From positions 1,488,001-1,552,000 of the forward strand of contig NZ_CP126110.1 of assembly GCF_030123405.1 (NCBI RefSeq): 64,000 nt of DNA. The letters are read 5' to 3'. Of the stretch, positions 22,932 to 31,586 are shown one piece after another. The notes beneath the pieces were generated by a model. The model was not told the origin of the DNA. It made no database searches and saw only the letters and a list, made by a program, of their open reading frames with translations. A program made the position numbers and the translations under genes. Each line of letters starts with the position of its first letter. The stretch's first letter is position 1. Source of the DNA: Neobacillus sp. WH10 (GTDB taxonomy: Bacteria; Bacillota; Bacilli; Bacillales; Cytobacillaceae).

Positions 22932-23978
22932 TTATTTCTGAATATCCGTCAGTTGTAGGAATAAGCGGCAAACCTGCTCGATTTTCTTTTCCTCAATCTC
23001 CCATTCATCAAAGCTCATTGGTTTCGAATTCACTTCGTATATATAATAGTGACCTGTTTTGCTTACACCGGCATCGATAGAAAATTCACCGAAATAGCCA
23101 AACTGTTTGGATAGGGCTTTACCTATCTGTGGGACAATTGTTTGAAAAAACTGGTCGTGCTCGTCTGCCTGCAAAAGTTGATAAGGGAGGAGTCTGCCCC
23201 CAGCTGGAATATGGGTGGTGATCTCCTGTTCCTTGGATTGCCTAATGCCGACACCAGTTAAAATATAATCATCAAGATTAGCATGTGCGAGGATCCGAAA
23301 ATCAAAACGATCTCCATCATACTCAGCAGATTTAATTTCTTCTTGTGCCAAGTAGTTTTTTTTAAGCAGCTTTTCTTTCCAGCTGTCCCAAAAATGGTCA
23401 AAGGATTTATAGTTTTCATGTATACTAATACCTTCAAGTTCTATCCGCAAAGGGCCATTCATCCTCAAACGAAAAATTCCTTTTCCTTTTGAAGATTGCC
23501 GTGGTTTTAAGTAAATGTTTTTCAGATTTTTTAAAAAGGAAAACAATTTCATTTTATCATCGGTAAGAATGGTTTGCGGTAAATAGTGTTGCAGAATATC
23601 ATGGTTTTTCAGTAATTCATAAAATTCAAATTTATCGATAAAACAAGGATTAAAAAAGGGGATGTTTTTATCTTTTAAAATAGAAAAAAAATGCTGGCAT
23701 TGTTCGTCATGCTCTGATTTTCGAAAAGGAATCCGATTATAAACAAGGTCAGGATATGGAAAACGTTTTTTTAGCCAGCGATTGTCGTCAGGTGAAAACG
23801 TATAGCCCAAAATAAACTCTCTCTCAACTTCTTCAGGAATAAAGACAAAGCTTATTCCTTTTAGAGAAATAAGCCTTTTTTGCAGTTCTATAAAAAGCGA
23901 ACCATTGCCGGCGATTACACCATTTGCCTTTCGTGTCGTCAAAATGCCAATCAGTGGAGATGGATTATTGTCTTTCAT
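22932..23978 (-). CDS. YheC/YheD family ATP-grasp protein (fourth in cluster)
   Basis: This 348-residue protein belongs to the YheC/YheD endospore coat-associated family. Members carry an ATP-grasp fold, so an ATP-dependent ligase activity is expected, but no substrate is known. Landmarks are NRIPFRKSEHDEQC, the nucleotide-binding YLKPRQSSKGKGI, FDFRILAH, and the metal-binding end EFSIDAG...YIYEVNSKP. It has YheC-like length. Its ATG overlaps the stop of the preceding gene by four bases, with GAGGAAC upstream. It is the last gene of the four-gene operon. Confidence 0.88.
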   Translation of the reverse strand: MKDNNPSPLIGILTTRKANGVIAGNGSLFIELQKRLISLKGISFVFIPEEVEREFILGYTFSPDDNRWLKKRFPYPDLVYNRIPFRKSEHDEQCQHFFSILKDKNIPFFNPCFIDKFEFYELLKNHDILQHYLPQTILTDDKMKLFSFLKNLKNIYLKPRQSSKGKGIFRLRMNGPLRIELEGISIHENYKSFDHFWDSWKEKLLKKNYLAQEEIKSAEYDGDRFDFRILAHANLDDYILTGVGIRQSKEQEITTHIPAGGRLLPYQLLQADEHDQFFQTIVPQIGKALSKQFGYFGEFSIDAGVSKTGHYYIYEVNSKPMSFDEWEIEEKKIEQVCRLFLQLTDIQK

Positions 23979-25339
23979 TTAAATAGTTCCTCAGGATGTA
24001 ATAAGGATTGTTCGGTAAGAAAAATGGCAAAAGCAATCGATAATTTACGTGTTAGGTAATCAAATTCTTTCAATTCCGGATGACTGAAAATAGACCTTCC
24101 TGGTTTGGAATTAGCTTCAAAAAGCCAGACATCACCGGTACGGTCGATACCTAAATCAAAGCCAATCTCACCAATAATTCCTTCAACATTGGCATCAAGG
24201 GCAGTACTTAGCAGAAGCGCAGCATTCGATAACTTCTCAGTATATAATTCACACTCTTCCTTTGGGAAAATTTCACTAAGGGTTCTAATGTCCCCGCCGC
24301 TCCTGGCATGTGTTGTTACACTGCCCTGGCCGGCAATTTTCGCAGCAATCGCGGTTACATTCCATTTTCCAAGATCGTCTTTATTCGTATGAACACGAAA
24401 ATCGACTGAGCGCTGTTCGGTTCTAAGCAAGTGAATACCCTGCTGAACCAGCATTTTTTCTAACGATTGGTTTGCGAATACTGATTGGAACAAACTCTCC
24501 AAGCTAGAATATTTCCGTAAGCGATTTACACCTTTATCGTCTTGAAAACGGCAATAATAATCGTCTTTATGTTTGTCATAAATCACTTGGTGAACACCTA
24601 ACCCGAGACTGCCGTTTTTTGGTTTAATAAAAATATGGCCATATTTAGAAAGCATCGTTTCGATAGAGGAAAAGGATATAAACGGATAAGTTTCAGGAAG
24701 GTAATTCGTAACCGAAGTATCCTGCTGCAGTCTTTCATAAATATCAAGTTTATTAAAAAAACCGGGATTATACCATGGGATGAGATATTCTTTTTGCAGT
24801 CTTTCCCTTACCTTAATTAATTTAGGACTTCCTTCGCTTCTTCGATTTGGAAGCCGGTCGTAAATAACATTTGGAAAAGGGACCTCAATGGTTTGCCAAG
24901 CATCATCATGAAAGAAGTACCCCTCAATGGTTCCTTTTTCCCAGTCAATATGCGGCTCCCCAAAGACAAAAGGAAGGGCTCCAACTGTTTTGCTAACGGA
25001 AAGAAGTTTTGAAAAAAATAATGTCCGTTCACCAATTGGCTGCTTGGGAAGGGACGTAAAACCAGAGGTGAAAATCCCAACAAGTGGACCGATATAGAGG
25101 ATTTCATTTTCTAAAAAGGCATGCATCGGGATTTTGAAGTGTGGAAACTGGATAGTCTCTTGAATTTTCCTGCTTATCACAATTCGGTCATCCTGGTCAG
25201 GATGAGGGCGGAATTCCACCTCCATGGATTTTGACCCAAAGGAAATTCTTTTGATCAGTTTATTCTGTATGACCGCTGGTGGGCAGAAAACAATTAATTG
25301 ATCATTTTGAGCAACTTCAATGAGATAATGTTTTCTCAT
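23975..25339 (-). CDS. YheC/YheD family ATP-grasp protein (third in cluster)
   Basis: The 454-residue protein has YheD-like length: an extra N-terminal domain of about 100 residues precedes the ATP-grasp part. Motifs include YDRLPNRRSEGSPKL, FIKPKNGSLGLGVHQV, SVDFRVHTNKD, and the C-terminal GEIGFDLGIDRTG...LFEANSKPGRS. The N-terminal region contains LYIGPLVGIFTSGF, a segment shared with the first gene of the cluster. It begins with ATG after AGAGGAAGAAC and overlaps the upstream gene by 23 bases. The role is presumed to be in spore coat assembly or modification, from the family name only. Confidence 0.88.
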   Translation of the reverse strand: MRKHYLIEVAQNDQLIVFCPPAVIQNKLIKRISFGSKSMEVEFRPHPDQDDRIVISRKIQETIQFPHFKIPMHAFLENEILYIGPLVGIFTSGFTSLPKQPIGERTLFFSKLLSVSKTVGALPFVFGEPHIDWEKGTIEGYFFHDDAWQTIEVPFPNVIYDRLPNRRSEGSPKLIKVRERLQKEYLIPWYNPGFFNKLDIYERLQQDTSVTNYLPETYPFISFSSIETMLSKYGHIFIKPKNGSLGLGVHQVIYDKHKDDYYCRFQDDKGVNRLRKYSSLESLFQSVFANQSLEKMLVQQGIHLLRTEQRSVDFRVHTNKDDLGKWNVTAIAAKIAGQGSVTTHARSGGDIRTLSEIFPKEECELYTEKLSNAALLLSTALDANVEGIIGEIGFDLGIDRTGDVWLFEANSKPGRSIFSHPELKEFDYLTRKLSIAFAIFLTEQSLLHPEELFK

Positions 25340-26420
25340 AAATGTTCTTCCTCTCCATTTGCTCCATTTGAGAAAGGTATTTCCCGTAGAGAAGTGGTGC
25401 TAGGTAAAGGGTATTCTGTAAGTATGGACGGGTGTGTAAAACAACCTTTCTTCCCGGCTTTGAATTGATGTCAAGAATCCAAATAGAGCCATTTTTTGCT
25501 ACCCCGATATCTACACCAATCTCAAATAAAGGCATAAACTCTTTTTCTAGAATATTTGGGAGCTTGCTAAGAATATATTCTAATTCCTGGTGTATATATT
25601 CACCTTTTGTGGGTGGAAGGGAAGAAAGCCATTCTGAAAAGGTGATGATTGAACCACCGGCACTTAAATTTGAAAGAATTCCGCCGGTACTGCCGGTACG
25701 AATCCCTCTGCCACGTTCTCCCCAAACTCCATGCTCATTTTTTTGCAGTAGGATGCGGATATCAAACGGCTGTTGTTCATTATTTGATAGTTCCAGATAC
25801 GGCTGTAAAAGATAACCACGTTGTTTTAATAATGGTTTCAGCCATTTAATAAGTTTTGCTTCGTTTGGGAAAATCCTGGAGATGGTCTTTTTTTGTTTTT
25901 CTGTTTTTACATGAAAGGTTTTTTCATTTTTCTTTACGTAATAAATACCGTACCCTTGCGAACCGTTCGTCGGCTTTAAAATGATTTTTTTCATCACATT
26001 TAGTTTATTTAATACGATGCCTGGATCAGAAACGGATTGAGAACTAGGTAAATAGGATGATAATGCCGTGTTTTTTAGGGTATTATACAATTCAAGTTTA
26101 TTAGGCAATCCGTAACCTAAAAAGGTAATATCATTTCTGCTCTTTAGCCAGGAGACGATAGGCAGACATTGTTTGGAATGTTCATCATCTCCATAAAAGC
26201 AGCGGTCGTAAATAATAGCAGGGATTGGTAATTCTATGTCCTTCCAGAAATTTGATTTAAAATCAAACTTTTTCCCTTTCACCAGAAGGGTATGTGGATT
26301 AATATTGGATGGGATAAATCTAAAAACTTCCATTTCGTACGATTCAGCAAGTCGTGCTATCTCGTTTATATATGAACTTTCACTTTCCATGGTCAATGTC
26401 ATGATTCCAAATGTAATCAA
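25317..26420 (-). CDS. YheC/YheD family ATP-grasp protein (second in cluster)
   Basis: The 367-residue protein has YheC-like length. ATP-grasp motifs are IILKPTNGSQGYGIYYV, FDIRILLQ, a glycine-rich GILSNLSAGGS loop, and FEIGVDIGV...ILDINSKPGRK. It starts with TTG at 26420, immediately after the stop of the preceding gene, with AGGAGGAAA upstream. The abutting start and stop indicate translational coupling. Like its neighbours it has the early YDRCFYGDDEHSKQ-type segment that marks the family. Confidence 0.88.
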   Translation of the reverse strand: MITFGIMTLTMESESSYINEIARLAESYEMEVFRFIPSNINPHTLLVKGKKFDFKSNFWKDIELPIPAIIYDRCFYGDDEHSKQCLPIVSWLKSRNDITFLGYGLPNKLELYNTLKNTALSSYLPSSQSVSDPGIVLNKLNVMKKIILKPTNGSQGYGIYYVKKNEKTFHVKTEKQKKTISRIFPNEAKLIKWLKPLLKQRGYLLQPYLELSNNEQQPFDIRILLQKNEHGVWGERGRGIRTGSTGGILSNLSAGGSIITFSEWLSSLPPTKGEYIHQELEYILSKLPNILEKEFMPLFEIGVDIGVAKNGSIWILDINSKPGRKVVLHTRPYLQNTLYLAPLLYGKYLSQMEQMERKNIYEKTLSH

Positions 26421-27800
26421 TTACATTTCCTCCTTCTCTATCGCAGACTCAAAAGCAAGCTTTGTACAAAATTGAATGATTGCTTTGGCAGACGGTCTAA
26501 TTTTTTCTAATCCATCCTCAAAGTTTTTGGAAGGCTTAGAATTCACTTCGATTAACCAAGGTTTTCCGTCTTGGTCAATGCCGATGTCGATGCCAAGTTC
26601 TCCCGTTATTCCTTTTGAGTGATGGCTAATCACTGAAGCTGTTTCACGGGCTAATTCCTTCATTAGTGTCAGGACCTCTAAAGTTTGCTGATGACTCATA
26701 CAAGTTCGTAAAGCATTCGAAGGCCTTGAAATCGTCCCGCCTCTCGCAAGATTAGATACAAACTCCTTTTCAGCTGCAATCCTTGCTACCGTAGAGGTTA
26801 CAGACCAATGATTATTTCGATTTTTGTGGCATAAAACTCTAAAATCCATTGCCCTTAAATCATGTGTAATTAATGTAATACCTTGCTGGATAATATAAAT
26901 TCGATTATGGAGAAATTGTTTGATATGTTGATAAATTTCTTCTAAAGGATATCTTTTATTAAAACTGTCAATCAGAGGTGTTAATGAAGTTTGAAGAGAG
27001 TAATGGTGATCCGCTTCCTTTTTTAGTTTGATAATGTTTCTGCCTTGACTACCATGAATAGGTTTGAGAAAAATTGTGTCATATTTTTGGGCAAAATCAT
27101 AAAATGCTTCCTTCGAAAATATATTTGTCTCAGGAATATAAGGATTCAGTTGATTTTCATCTTTTAACTGTTCATACACTTCCCATTTCGAAAGAAAGCG
27201 GTCATTAAAAAATGGAATCATGAATTGGTCAAGTTTTTGGCGAAACTGTTTAAAGTGCTCAGTGTGTTCAAGCTTTCTGGAATGAATCCGGTTGTAAATA
27301 ACATCAGGCAAGGGAAGCTGTGCTGGAATCCATTTTCCATTCTCAAAGTAATATCTTTGGCTAGAAAATTTGTCATATGAAAATACGTAAAAAAATCCGC
27401 CATGCTCAGTTATACCGTGATGTAGTTCTTCACAAAATAAATGTATGGAACGAAAGTGAGGCTCCTCCATCTTAATTGTAGGGAAATCGGTTAATAATCC
27501 AATCACAGGCCCGAGTTTCAACGTATGGATTTCCGGAAGAAGCATTGATTGAAATTTATAGCTTTGAGTGGGAAGATCAAATTCTTTTAGCAAATGCTCC
27601 GGAAGCTGAATCGCGTTAGCTTCCATTTCTACTGTTTGTATTTTTCTGGTAATTGTTTTTTTTCCTAACGTGATGTTTAACTCCTGGTCATTTATTAATT
27701 GTAAATGGGTAAACAAGTGGTTGGAAATTTGGATATGTCTATCATCTATATCTGTCAGTTTTTTTGGTATTAGTTTAATCGGGGTTAATGAAAATGACAT
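26421..27800 (-). CDS. YheC/YheD family ATP-grasp protein (first in cluster)
   Basis: This 459-residue protein leads the four-gene cluster and has YheD-like length. Its N-terminal domain includes HTLKLGPVIGLLTDF. The ATP-grasp part has YNRIHSRKLEHTEHF, IFLKPIHGSQGRNII, AMDFRVLCHKNR and GELGIDIGI...LIEVNSKPSKN. The ATG at 27800 fits GAGGAG five bases upstream; a GTG six bases earlier would overlap it. B. subtilis has two such genes (yheC, yheD) here; four copies indicate local duplication. No promoter could be assigned with confidence. Confidence 0.88.
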   Translation of the reverse strand: MSFSLTPIKLIPKKLTDIDDRHIQISNHLFTHLQLINDQELNITLGKKTITRKIQTVEMEANAIQLPEHLLKEFDLPTQSYKFQSMLLPEIHTLKLGPVIGLLTDFPTIKMEEPHFRSIHLFCEELHHGITEHGGFFYVFSYDKFSSQRYYFENGKWIPAQLPLPDVIYNRIHSRKLEHTEHFKQFRQKLDQFMIPFFNDRFLSKWEVYEQLKDENQLNPYIPETNIFSKEAFYDFAQKYDTIFLKPIHGSQGRNIIKLKKEADHHYSLQTSLTPLIDSFNKRYPLEEIYQHIKQFLHNRIYIIQQGITLITHDLRAMDFRVLCHKNRNNHWSVTSTVARIAAEKEFVSNLARGGTISRPSNALRTCMSHQQTLEVLTLMKELARETASVISHHSKGITGELGIDIGIDQDGKPWLIEVNSKPSKNFEDGLEKIRPSAKAIIQFCTKLAFESAIEKEEM

Positions 27801-28041
27801 AATCACTCCTCATTTGCTTATAACTTTGAGAATTGTCCAACTCCAGAGACCAGTGGACTTAGTGATTCTTGCAAGTCGATAATCTCTAGTCGATTCGCAG
27901 CTAAATGTGCTCATTTGATTTTCTTATAGGCATTCGTTGATATAGTAATGTATGTGAAAACAATTGTTATGGTGATTTGAACCTTCTCGCAATTAAATGA
28001 ATAGTTTGTTATAGTTGTGAAGAATTGATTATCTCGCATTA

Positions 28042-28162
28042 ACGCGCAGTAAGATTTCCACCTCAATACTTATGGAGGAACCCAATAGGATTGCGTGGGT
28101 GTCCACTGCCCGTAAATGCCCGATTGATTCAACTAACCATGAGTGAAAACCACCACTGATGG
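28042..28162 (+). other. Structured leader upstream of yheA
   Basis: The gap before yheA holds two hairpins. ACGCGCAGT (28042-28050) pairs with ACTGCCCGT (28105-28113, one mismatch) and encloses a TTCC-CTC/GAGGAA inner stem. Then CCATGAGTG pairs with CACTGATGG (28137-28162, two-base internal loop). The yheA binding site follows 20 bases later. It may be a leader RNA or a dispersed element. Confidence 0.5.
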
Positions 28163-28196
28163 AAGTTTCATCTTATCAAAAAAGGAGTGACATAAA

Positions 28197-28544
28197 ATGG
28201 CAGTTAATTTATATGATTCCGCGTATGCGTTAGAAACAGCAATCCGTCAAAGTGCCGAGTATGCACAATTACAGCAGGCATATAACGAAGTAAATGCAGA
28301 CCCGCAAGCAAGACCAATGTTTGACCAGTTTCGTCAAATCCAAATGAATCTGCAGCAAAAACAAATGATGGGCCAGGATATTTCTGAACAAGAAGTCCAA
28401 CAGGCACAGGCAACTGTGGGACTCGTCCAACAAAATCAAAAAATTTCGCGTCTCATGGAAGCAGAGCAGCGGATGAGCATGGTTATAGGCGAATTAAACA
28501 TGATCATTATGAAGCCATTGGAAGACTTATATGGTAAAATGTAA
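28197..28544 (+). CDS. yheA: YheA, YlbF/YmcA (UPF0342) family protein
   Basis: The 115-residue, almost wholly helical, glutamine-rich protein matches YheA of the YlbF/YmcA family. The family pattern is an early DSAYALETAIRQSAEY, then ADPQARPMFDQFRQIQ, and a last helix with LNMIIMKPLEDLYGKM. Relatives YlbF and YmcA work with YaaT on RNase Y and biofilm or sporulation control; YheA itself has no established role. AAAGGAGTG precedes the ATG. It is monocistronic, with a structured leader before and a terminator after. Confidence 0.92.
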   Translation: MAVNLYDSAYALETAIRQSAEYAQLQQAYNEVNADPQARPMFDQFRQIQMNLQQKQMMGQDISEQEVQQAQATVGLVQQNQKISRLMEAEQRMSMVIGELNMIIMKPLEDLYGKM

Positions 28545-28550
28545 GTTTCA

Positions 28551-28588
28551 TCAAAAGCCTTCGGTACAAAAACCGGGGCTTTTTTTGC
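28551..28588 (+). terminator. Intrinsic terminator after yheA
   Basis: AAAAGCC pairs with GGCTTTT, with inner CGGT/ACCG, followed by seven T. Confidence 0.9.
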
Positions 28589-28590
28589 TA

Positions 28591-28654
28591 TTAGGAAAGT
28601 ATAAATTTTCCAAATTTATACTTTCCTAACGCATAAGTGCAATTGTACTTCTGC
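28591..28654 (+). repeat. Hairpin plus GCATAAGTGCAA element (copy 2)
   Basis: A perfect 17-bp inverted repeat (28591-28607 and 28613-28629, beginning TTAGGAAAGTATAAATT, five-base loop) is followed at once by CGCATAAGTGCAA. The same arrangement is seen at 13033-13085. It is probably a dispersed palindromic element; it may block transcription on both strands. Confidence 0.6.
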
Positions 28655-28730
28655 TTTTCTGTTCTATAAATAAGTGAAAAGTCATAAAAGTGATATAAAG
28701 GCAATTTCACCAAGAACAGGGGGCAACATA

Positions 28731-29600
28731 ATGATTTATCGCTTGCTTGCGTTAAATATTGATGGCACGCTTCTTCAAACGAATGGAAAAATTCATAAGT
28801 CAACAAAAGAAGCTATTGAATATGTCCAGCAAAAAGGTATTTATGTAACAATTGTTACATCGCGCAGCTTCCCCTCAGCCAGAAAAGTGGCTAAGGCGTT
28901 AAAAATAAAATTACCCATTATCACACATCAAGGCGCCTTTATTGCTGCTACCGAGTCTAAACCGATATATGTTAAAAGAATTAAAGAGGACATTACCTAT
29001 GATACAATCCGTTTTTTAGAGGCATTACCGTGCCAAATCCGACTCGTACATGAACAGTTTTCATTAGCAAATAAGTTAAAGCTAAATAATCATTTATTAG
29101 CAAAGACAGTTTTTACTACAGGAGATCCTGTTTTCTATTCCCAACAATTTGTTACTTCCTTAAGCGAATATCTACATGACCATCCGGTAACAGCACCAAA
29201 GATTGAAGTTTATTTTGAAGAAAAAAGGGATTTGAGTGATGCTAAAAAGGCAATTAGTAAAATGTTCACTGAGATTGAAGTGATCGAGCTTGATTCATTA
29301 AGGCTGGATATTGTTCCTGCTGGTGTCTCAAAGCTAACCGGACTAACTTATCTTGGAAATCAACTTGGTATCAGAAGAAGTGAAATGGTTTATATTGGTA
29401 ATGGGTTGGATGACATTCCTTTAATTCAAGCTGCAGGTCTTGGTGTTTCGATGTGGAACGCCGAATTCGAGGTAAAGAAAGCTTCTGACTGGGTGACACG
29501 GTCAGAAAATGAACATGGTGTTGCCTATATGGTTAAAGAACATTTTCGCAAACAGCAGCCAATTGAGTTTTTAAGAAAGATGAAGATAATAAAAAATTAA
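28731..29600 (+). CDS. yhaX: HAD-superfamily Cof-type protein with altered motif I (YhaX-like)
   Basis: The 289-residue protein has the Cof/YbiV HAD fold. Motif II lies in VTIVTSRSFPSARK, the conserved Lys is in AGVSKLTGL, and motif III is YIGNGLDDIPLIQAAG. Motif I, normally DxDGT, reads LNIDGTLL, so the nucleophilic Asp is Asn (codon AAT). The acid/base Asp two residues on is kept. Without the nucleophile, phosphoryl transfer would be lost or strongly reduced, unless Asn deamidates. The ATG at 28731 has AGGGGGCAAC upstream. In B. subtilis yhaX neighbours hemZ, as here. Confidence 0.85.
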   Translation: MIYRLLALNIDGTLLQTNGKIHKSTKEAIEYVQQKGIYVTIVTSRSFPSARKVAKALKIKLPIITHQGAFIAATESKPIYVKRIKEDITYDTIRFLEALPCQIRLVHEQFSLANKLKLNNHLLAKTVFTTGDPVFYSQQFVTSLSEYLHDHPVTAPKIEVYFEEKRDLSDAKKAISKMFTEIEVIELDSLRLDIVPAGVSKLTGLTYLGNQLGIRRSEMVYIGNGLDDIPLIQAAGLGVSMWNAEFEVKKASDWVTRSENEHGVAYMVKEHFRKQQPIEFLRKMKIIKN

Positions 29601-29711
29601 CATATAAAGAAATATCAGCGTTCGCCGATGGTATCTTTTGATATTGTAAATAATATCCACTGTATTGACCTTGATTTACTGATTTTGTACACTTAAGAAA
29701 GTTAAGTAAAA

Positions 29712-29915
29712 GTCTAGCTCAAGCGCCTAGGGCTTTAAGGTCATAAGAAAATCCGTTGAGAAGGTTAAAAAACAATCTTCCCGCCGGCTCGTCTTATGCT
29801 TTGATACAGAAAGCTAACCCTTTCTGTACGTATATAGGAAGAATGGCCATTAGCATCGTTCCACTTGCTAATCGAAAATCTTCCTATATCGCCCCTGTTC
29901 AAGGCGCTTGAGTTT
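29712..29915 (+). repeat. Dispersed intergenic repeat (diverged copy) before hemZ
   Basis: GTCTAGCTCAAGCGCCTAGG at 29712 and CCGGCTCGTCTTATGC near 29790 match the copies at 1759 and 36791 with changes; CCCTGTTCAAGGCGCTT matches 1944. A separate inverted pair, TATATAGGAAGA and TCTTCCTATAT, lies at about 29831-29888. The element ends about 20 bases before the hemZ start codon, so it forms most of the leader. Confidence 0.75.
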
Positions 29916-29936
29916 TTCGAGCGAAAGGTGATATCA

Positions 29937-31448
29937 TTGCGAATTTCGATAATAGGGTTAGAGGATGAGAGATTTAACCGGCCGCTGCAGTTAATTGCCA
30001 ATTTGTTTTTTGAAGAAACAAAAATTTTAATGGCAGATGCTGAAGATATTGATATACTAATAAAATTTAATTTGCAAGTCTCAGAAAATATATCTGTTTC
30101 CGCAGAATTAAAGAATGACAATGGAAAAGTATTTGCCTCTAATTTTCAAAAAGGGTTAATCCCAACCGAATCCGAAAAGGAAAGGTTTAAGCAAATTAAA
30201 AATGCCGTTGCCCATGTCTTTTTAACAGTGCTGCAGAACTGGACAGGCATTACCCAAAAATGGGGCATTTTAACTGGGATCAGACCGACCAAATTGCTTC
30301 ACCGAAAAGTAAAGGAAGGGGTACCGTTACAGCAAGCACATCAACAATTAAAGGCTGATTATTTAATTACAGATGAGAAGATTGAACTGATGCAGCAAAT
30401 CGTTGACCGCCAGCTTGCCGTTGTTCCTGACCTATACTCGCTGCAAAAAGAAGTCAGTATTTATATTGGGATTCCATTTTGTCCAACAAAATGTGCCTAT
30501 TGTACATTTCCTGCCTATGCCATTAACGGAAGGCAAGGATCAGTTGATTCTTTCTTAGGCGGGCTTCATTATGAAATGAAAAAAATCGGTGCCTGGCTGA
30601 AGGAAAAGGGTGTCCGTATTACAACAGTCTACTATGGCGGAGGTACTCCAACGAGTATAACAGCGGAAGAGATGGATATGCTTTATGAGGAAATGTATTC
30701 TTCGTTTCCGAATGTTGAAAATATTCGTGAAATTACTGTTGAGGCAGGGCGTCCGGATACGATCACTCCAGAAAAATTAGACATCTTAAAGAAGTGGAAT
30801 ATCGACAGGATTAGTATTAATCCGCAATCTTATACACAAGAAACGTTAAAGGCAATCGGAAGACATCATACCGTTACCGAAACGATAGAAAAATACCATT
30901 TGGCACGCGAAATGGGCATGAATAATATTAATATGGACTTAATTATCGGCTTGCCGGGTGAGGGGATATCTGAATTTACCCATTCCTTAGCCGAAACGAA
31001 AAAGCTGATGCCTGAATCCTTGACCGTTCATACGTTGTCGTTCAAGCGGGCCTCTGAAATGACCAAGAATAAAGAGAAGTATAAGGTTGCTAAGCGTGAT
31101 GAGGTCGAAAAGATGATGGAGCTTGCGCAGGACTGGACGAAAGATTACGGCTATGTGCCTTATTATTTGTACAGACAAAAGAACATTCTCGGCAATCTTG
31201 AGAATGTCGGCTACTCGCTCCCTAAACAAGAAAGCATTTATAATATTATGATAATGGAAGAGCAGCAGACGATTATCGGACTTGGTTGTGGGGCTGCGAG
31301 CAAATTTATTCATCCAATTACAGGAGAAATAACCCACTTCGCTAATCCAAAGGATCCGAAATCCTATAATGACGGCTTTGAAGCTTATACTGATGAAAAA
31401 ATAAAAATATTAGAAGAGCTATTCTCTGAAAAAGGTTCTCCTGCTTAA
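29937..31448 (+). CDS. hemZ: HemZ, radical-SAM coproporphyrinogen dehydrogenase-like protein
   Basis: HemZ belongs to the HemN-type radical SAM enzymes acting on coproporphyrinogen or heme. The iron-sulfur cluster motif is FCPTKCAYC (CxxxCxxC), followed by VYYGGGTPTS, EAGRPDTIT, RISINPQSYTQETLK and NINMDLIIGLPGE, all typical of the family. The N-terminal 150 residues form the additional domain that sets HemZ apart from HemN. TTG at 29937 is the likely start: AAAGGTG stands six bases upstream and the length (503) fits HemZ. The true reaction of HemZ is not settled. Confidence 0.9.
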   Translation: MRISIIGLEDERFNRPLQLIANLFFEETKILMADAEDIDILIKFNLQVSENISVSAELKNDNGKVFASNFQKGLIPTESEKERFKQIKNAVAHVFLTVLQNWTGITQKWGILTGIRPTKLLHRKVKEGVPLQQAHQQLKADYLITDEKIELMQQIVDRQLAVVPDLYSLQKEVSIYIGIPFCPTKCAYCTFPAYAINGRQGSVDSFLGGLHYEMKKIGAWLKEKGVRITTVYYGGGTPTSITAEEMDMLYEEMYSSFPNVENIREITVEAGRPDTITPEKLDILKKWNIDRISINPQSYTQETLKAIGRHHTVTETIEKYHLAREMGMNNINMDLIIGLPGEGISEFTHSLAETKKLMPESLTVHTLSFKRASEMTKNKEKYKVAKRDEVEKMMELAQDWTKDYGYVPYYLYRQKNILGNLENVGYSLPKQESIYNIMIMEEQQTIIGLGCGAASKFIHPITGEITHFANPKDPKSYNDGFEAYTDEKIKILEELFSEKGSPA

Positions 31449-31586
31449 AATGGGCAGGGGAATTTTATTGTTTTTTGTTCTTTATAAAGGAATTCTCCTT
31501 CTGAATGTCGAATGTTAAAATGGATTGATCTATACACTTCAATAGGTCAACTAAAACACGTTCATAATTGGAGGGGGATATTCGCA

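Noticed and set aside
27807..27960. Sigma-E or sigma-K promoter for the yheC/yheD cluster (CATACATT on the minus strand)
   Set aside because: A -10-like element exists but no -35 element at proper spacing could be matched, so no call was made.
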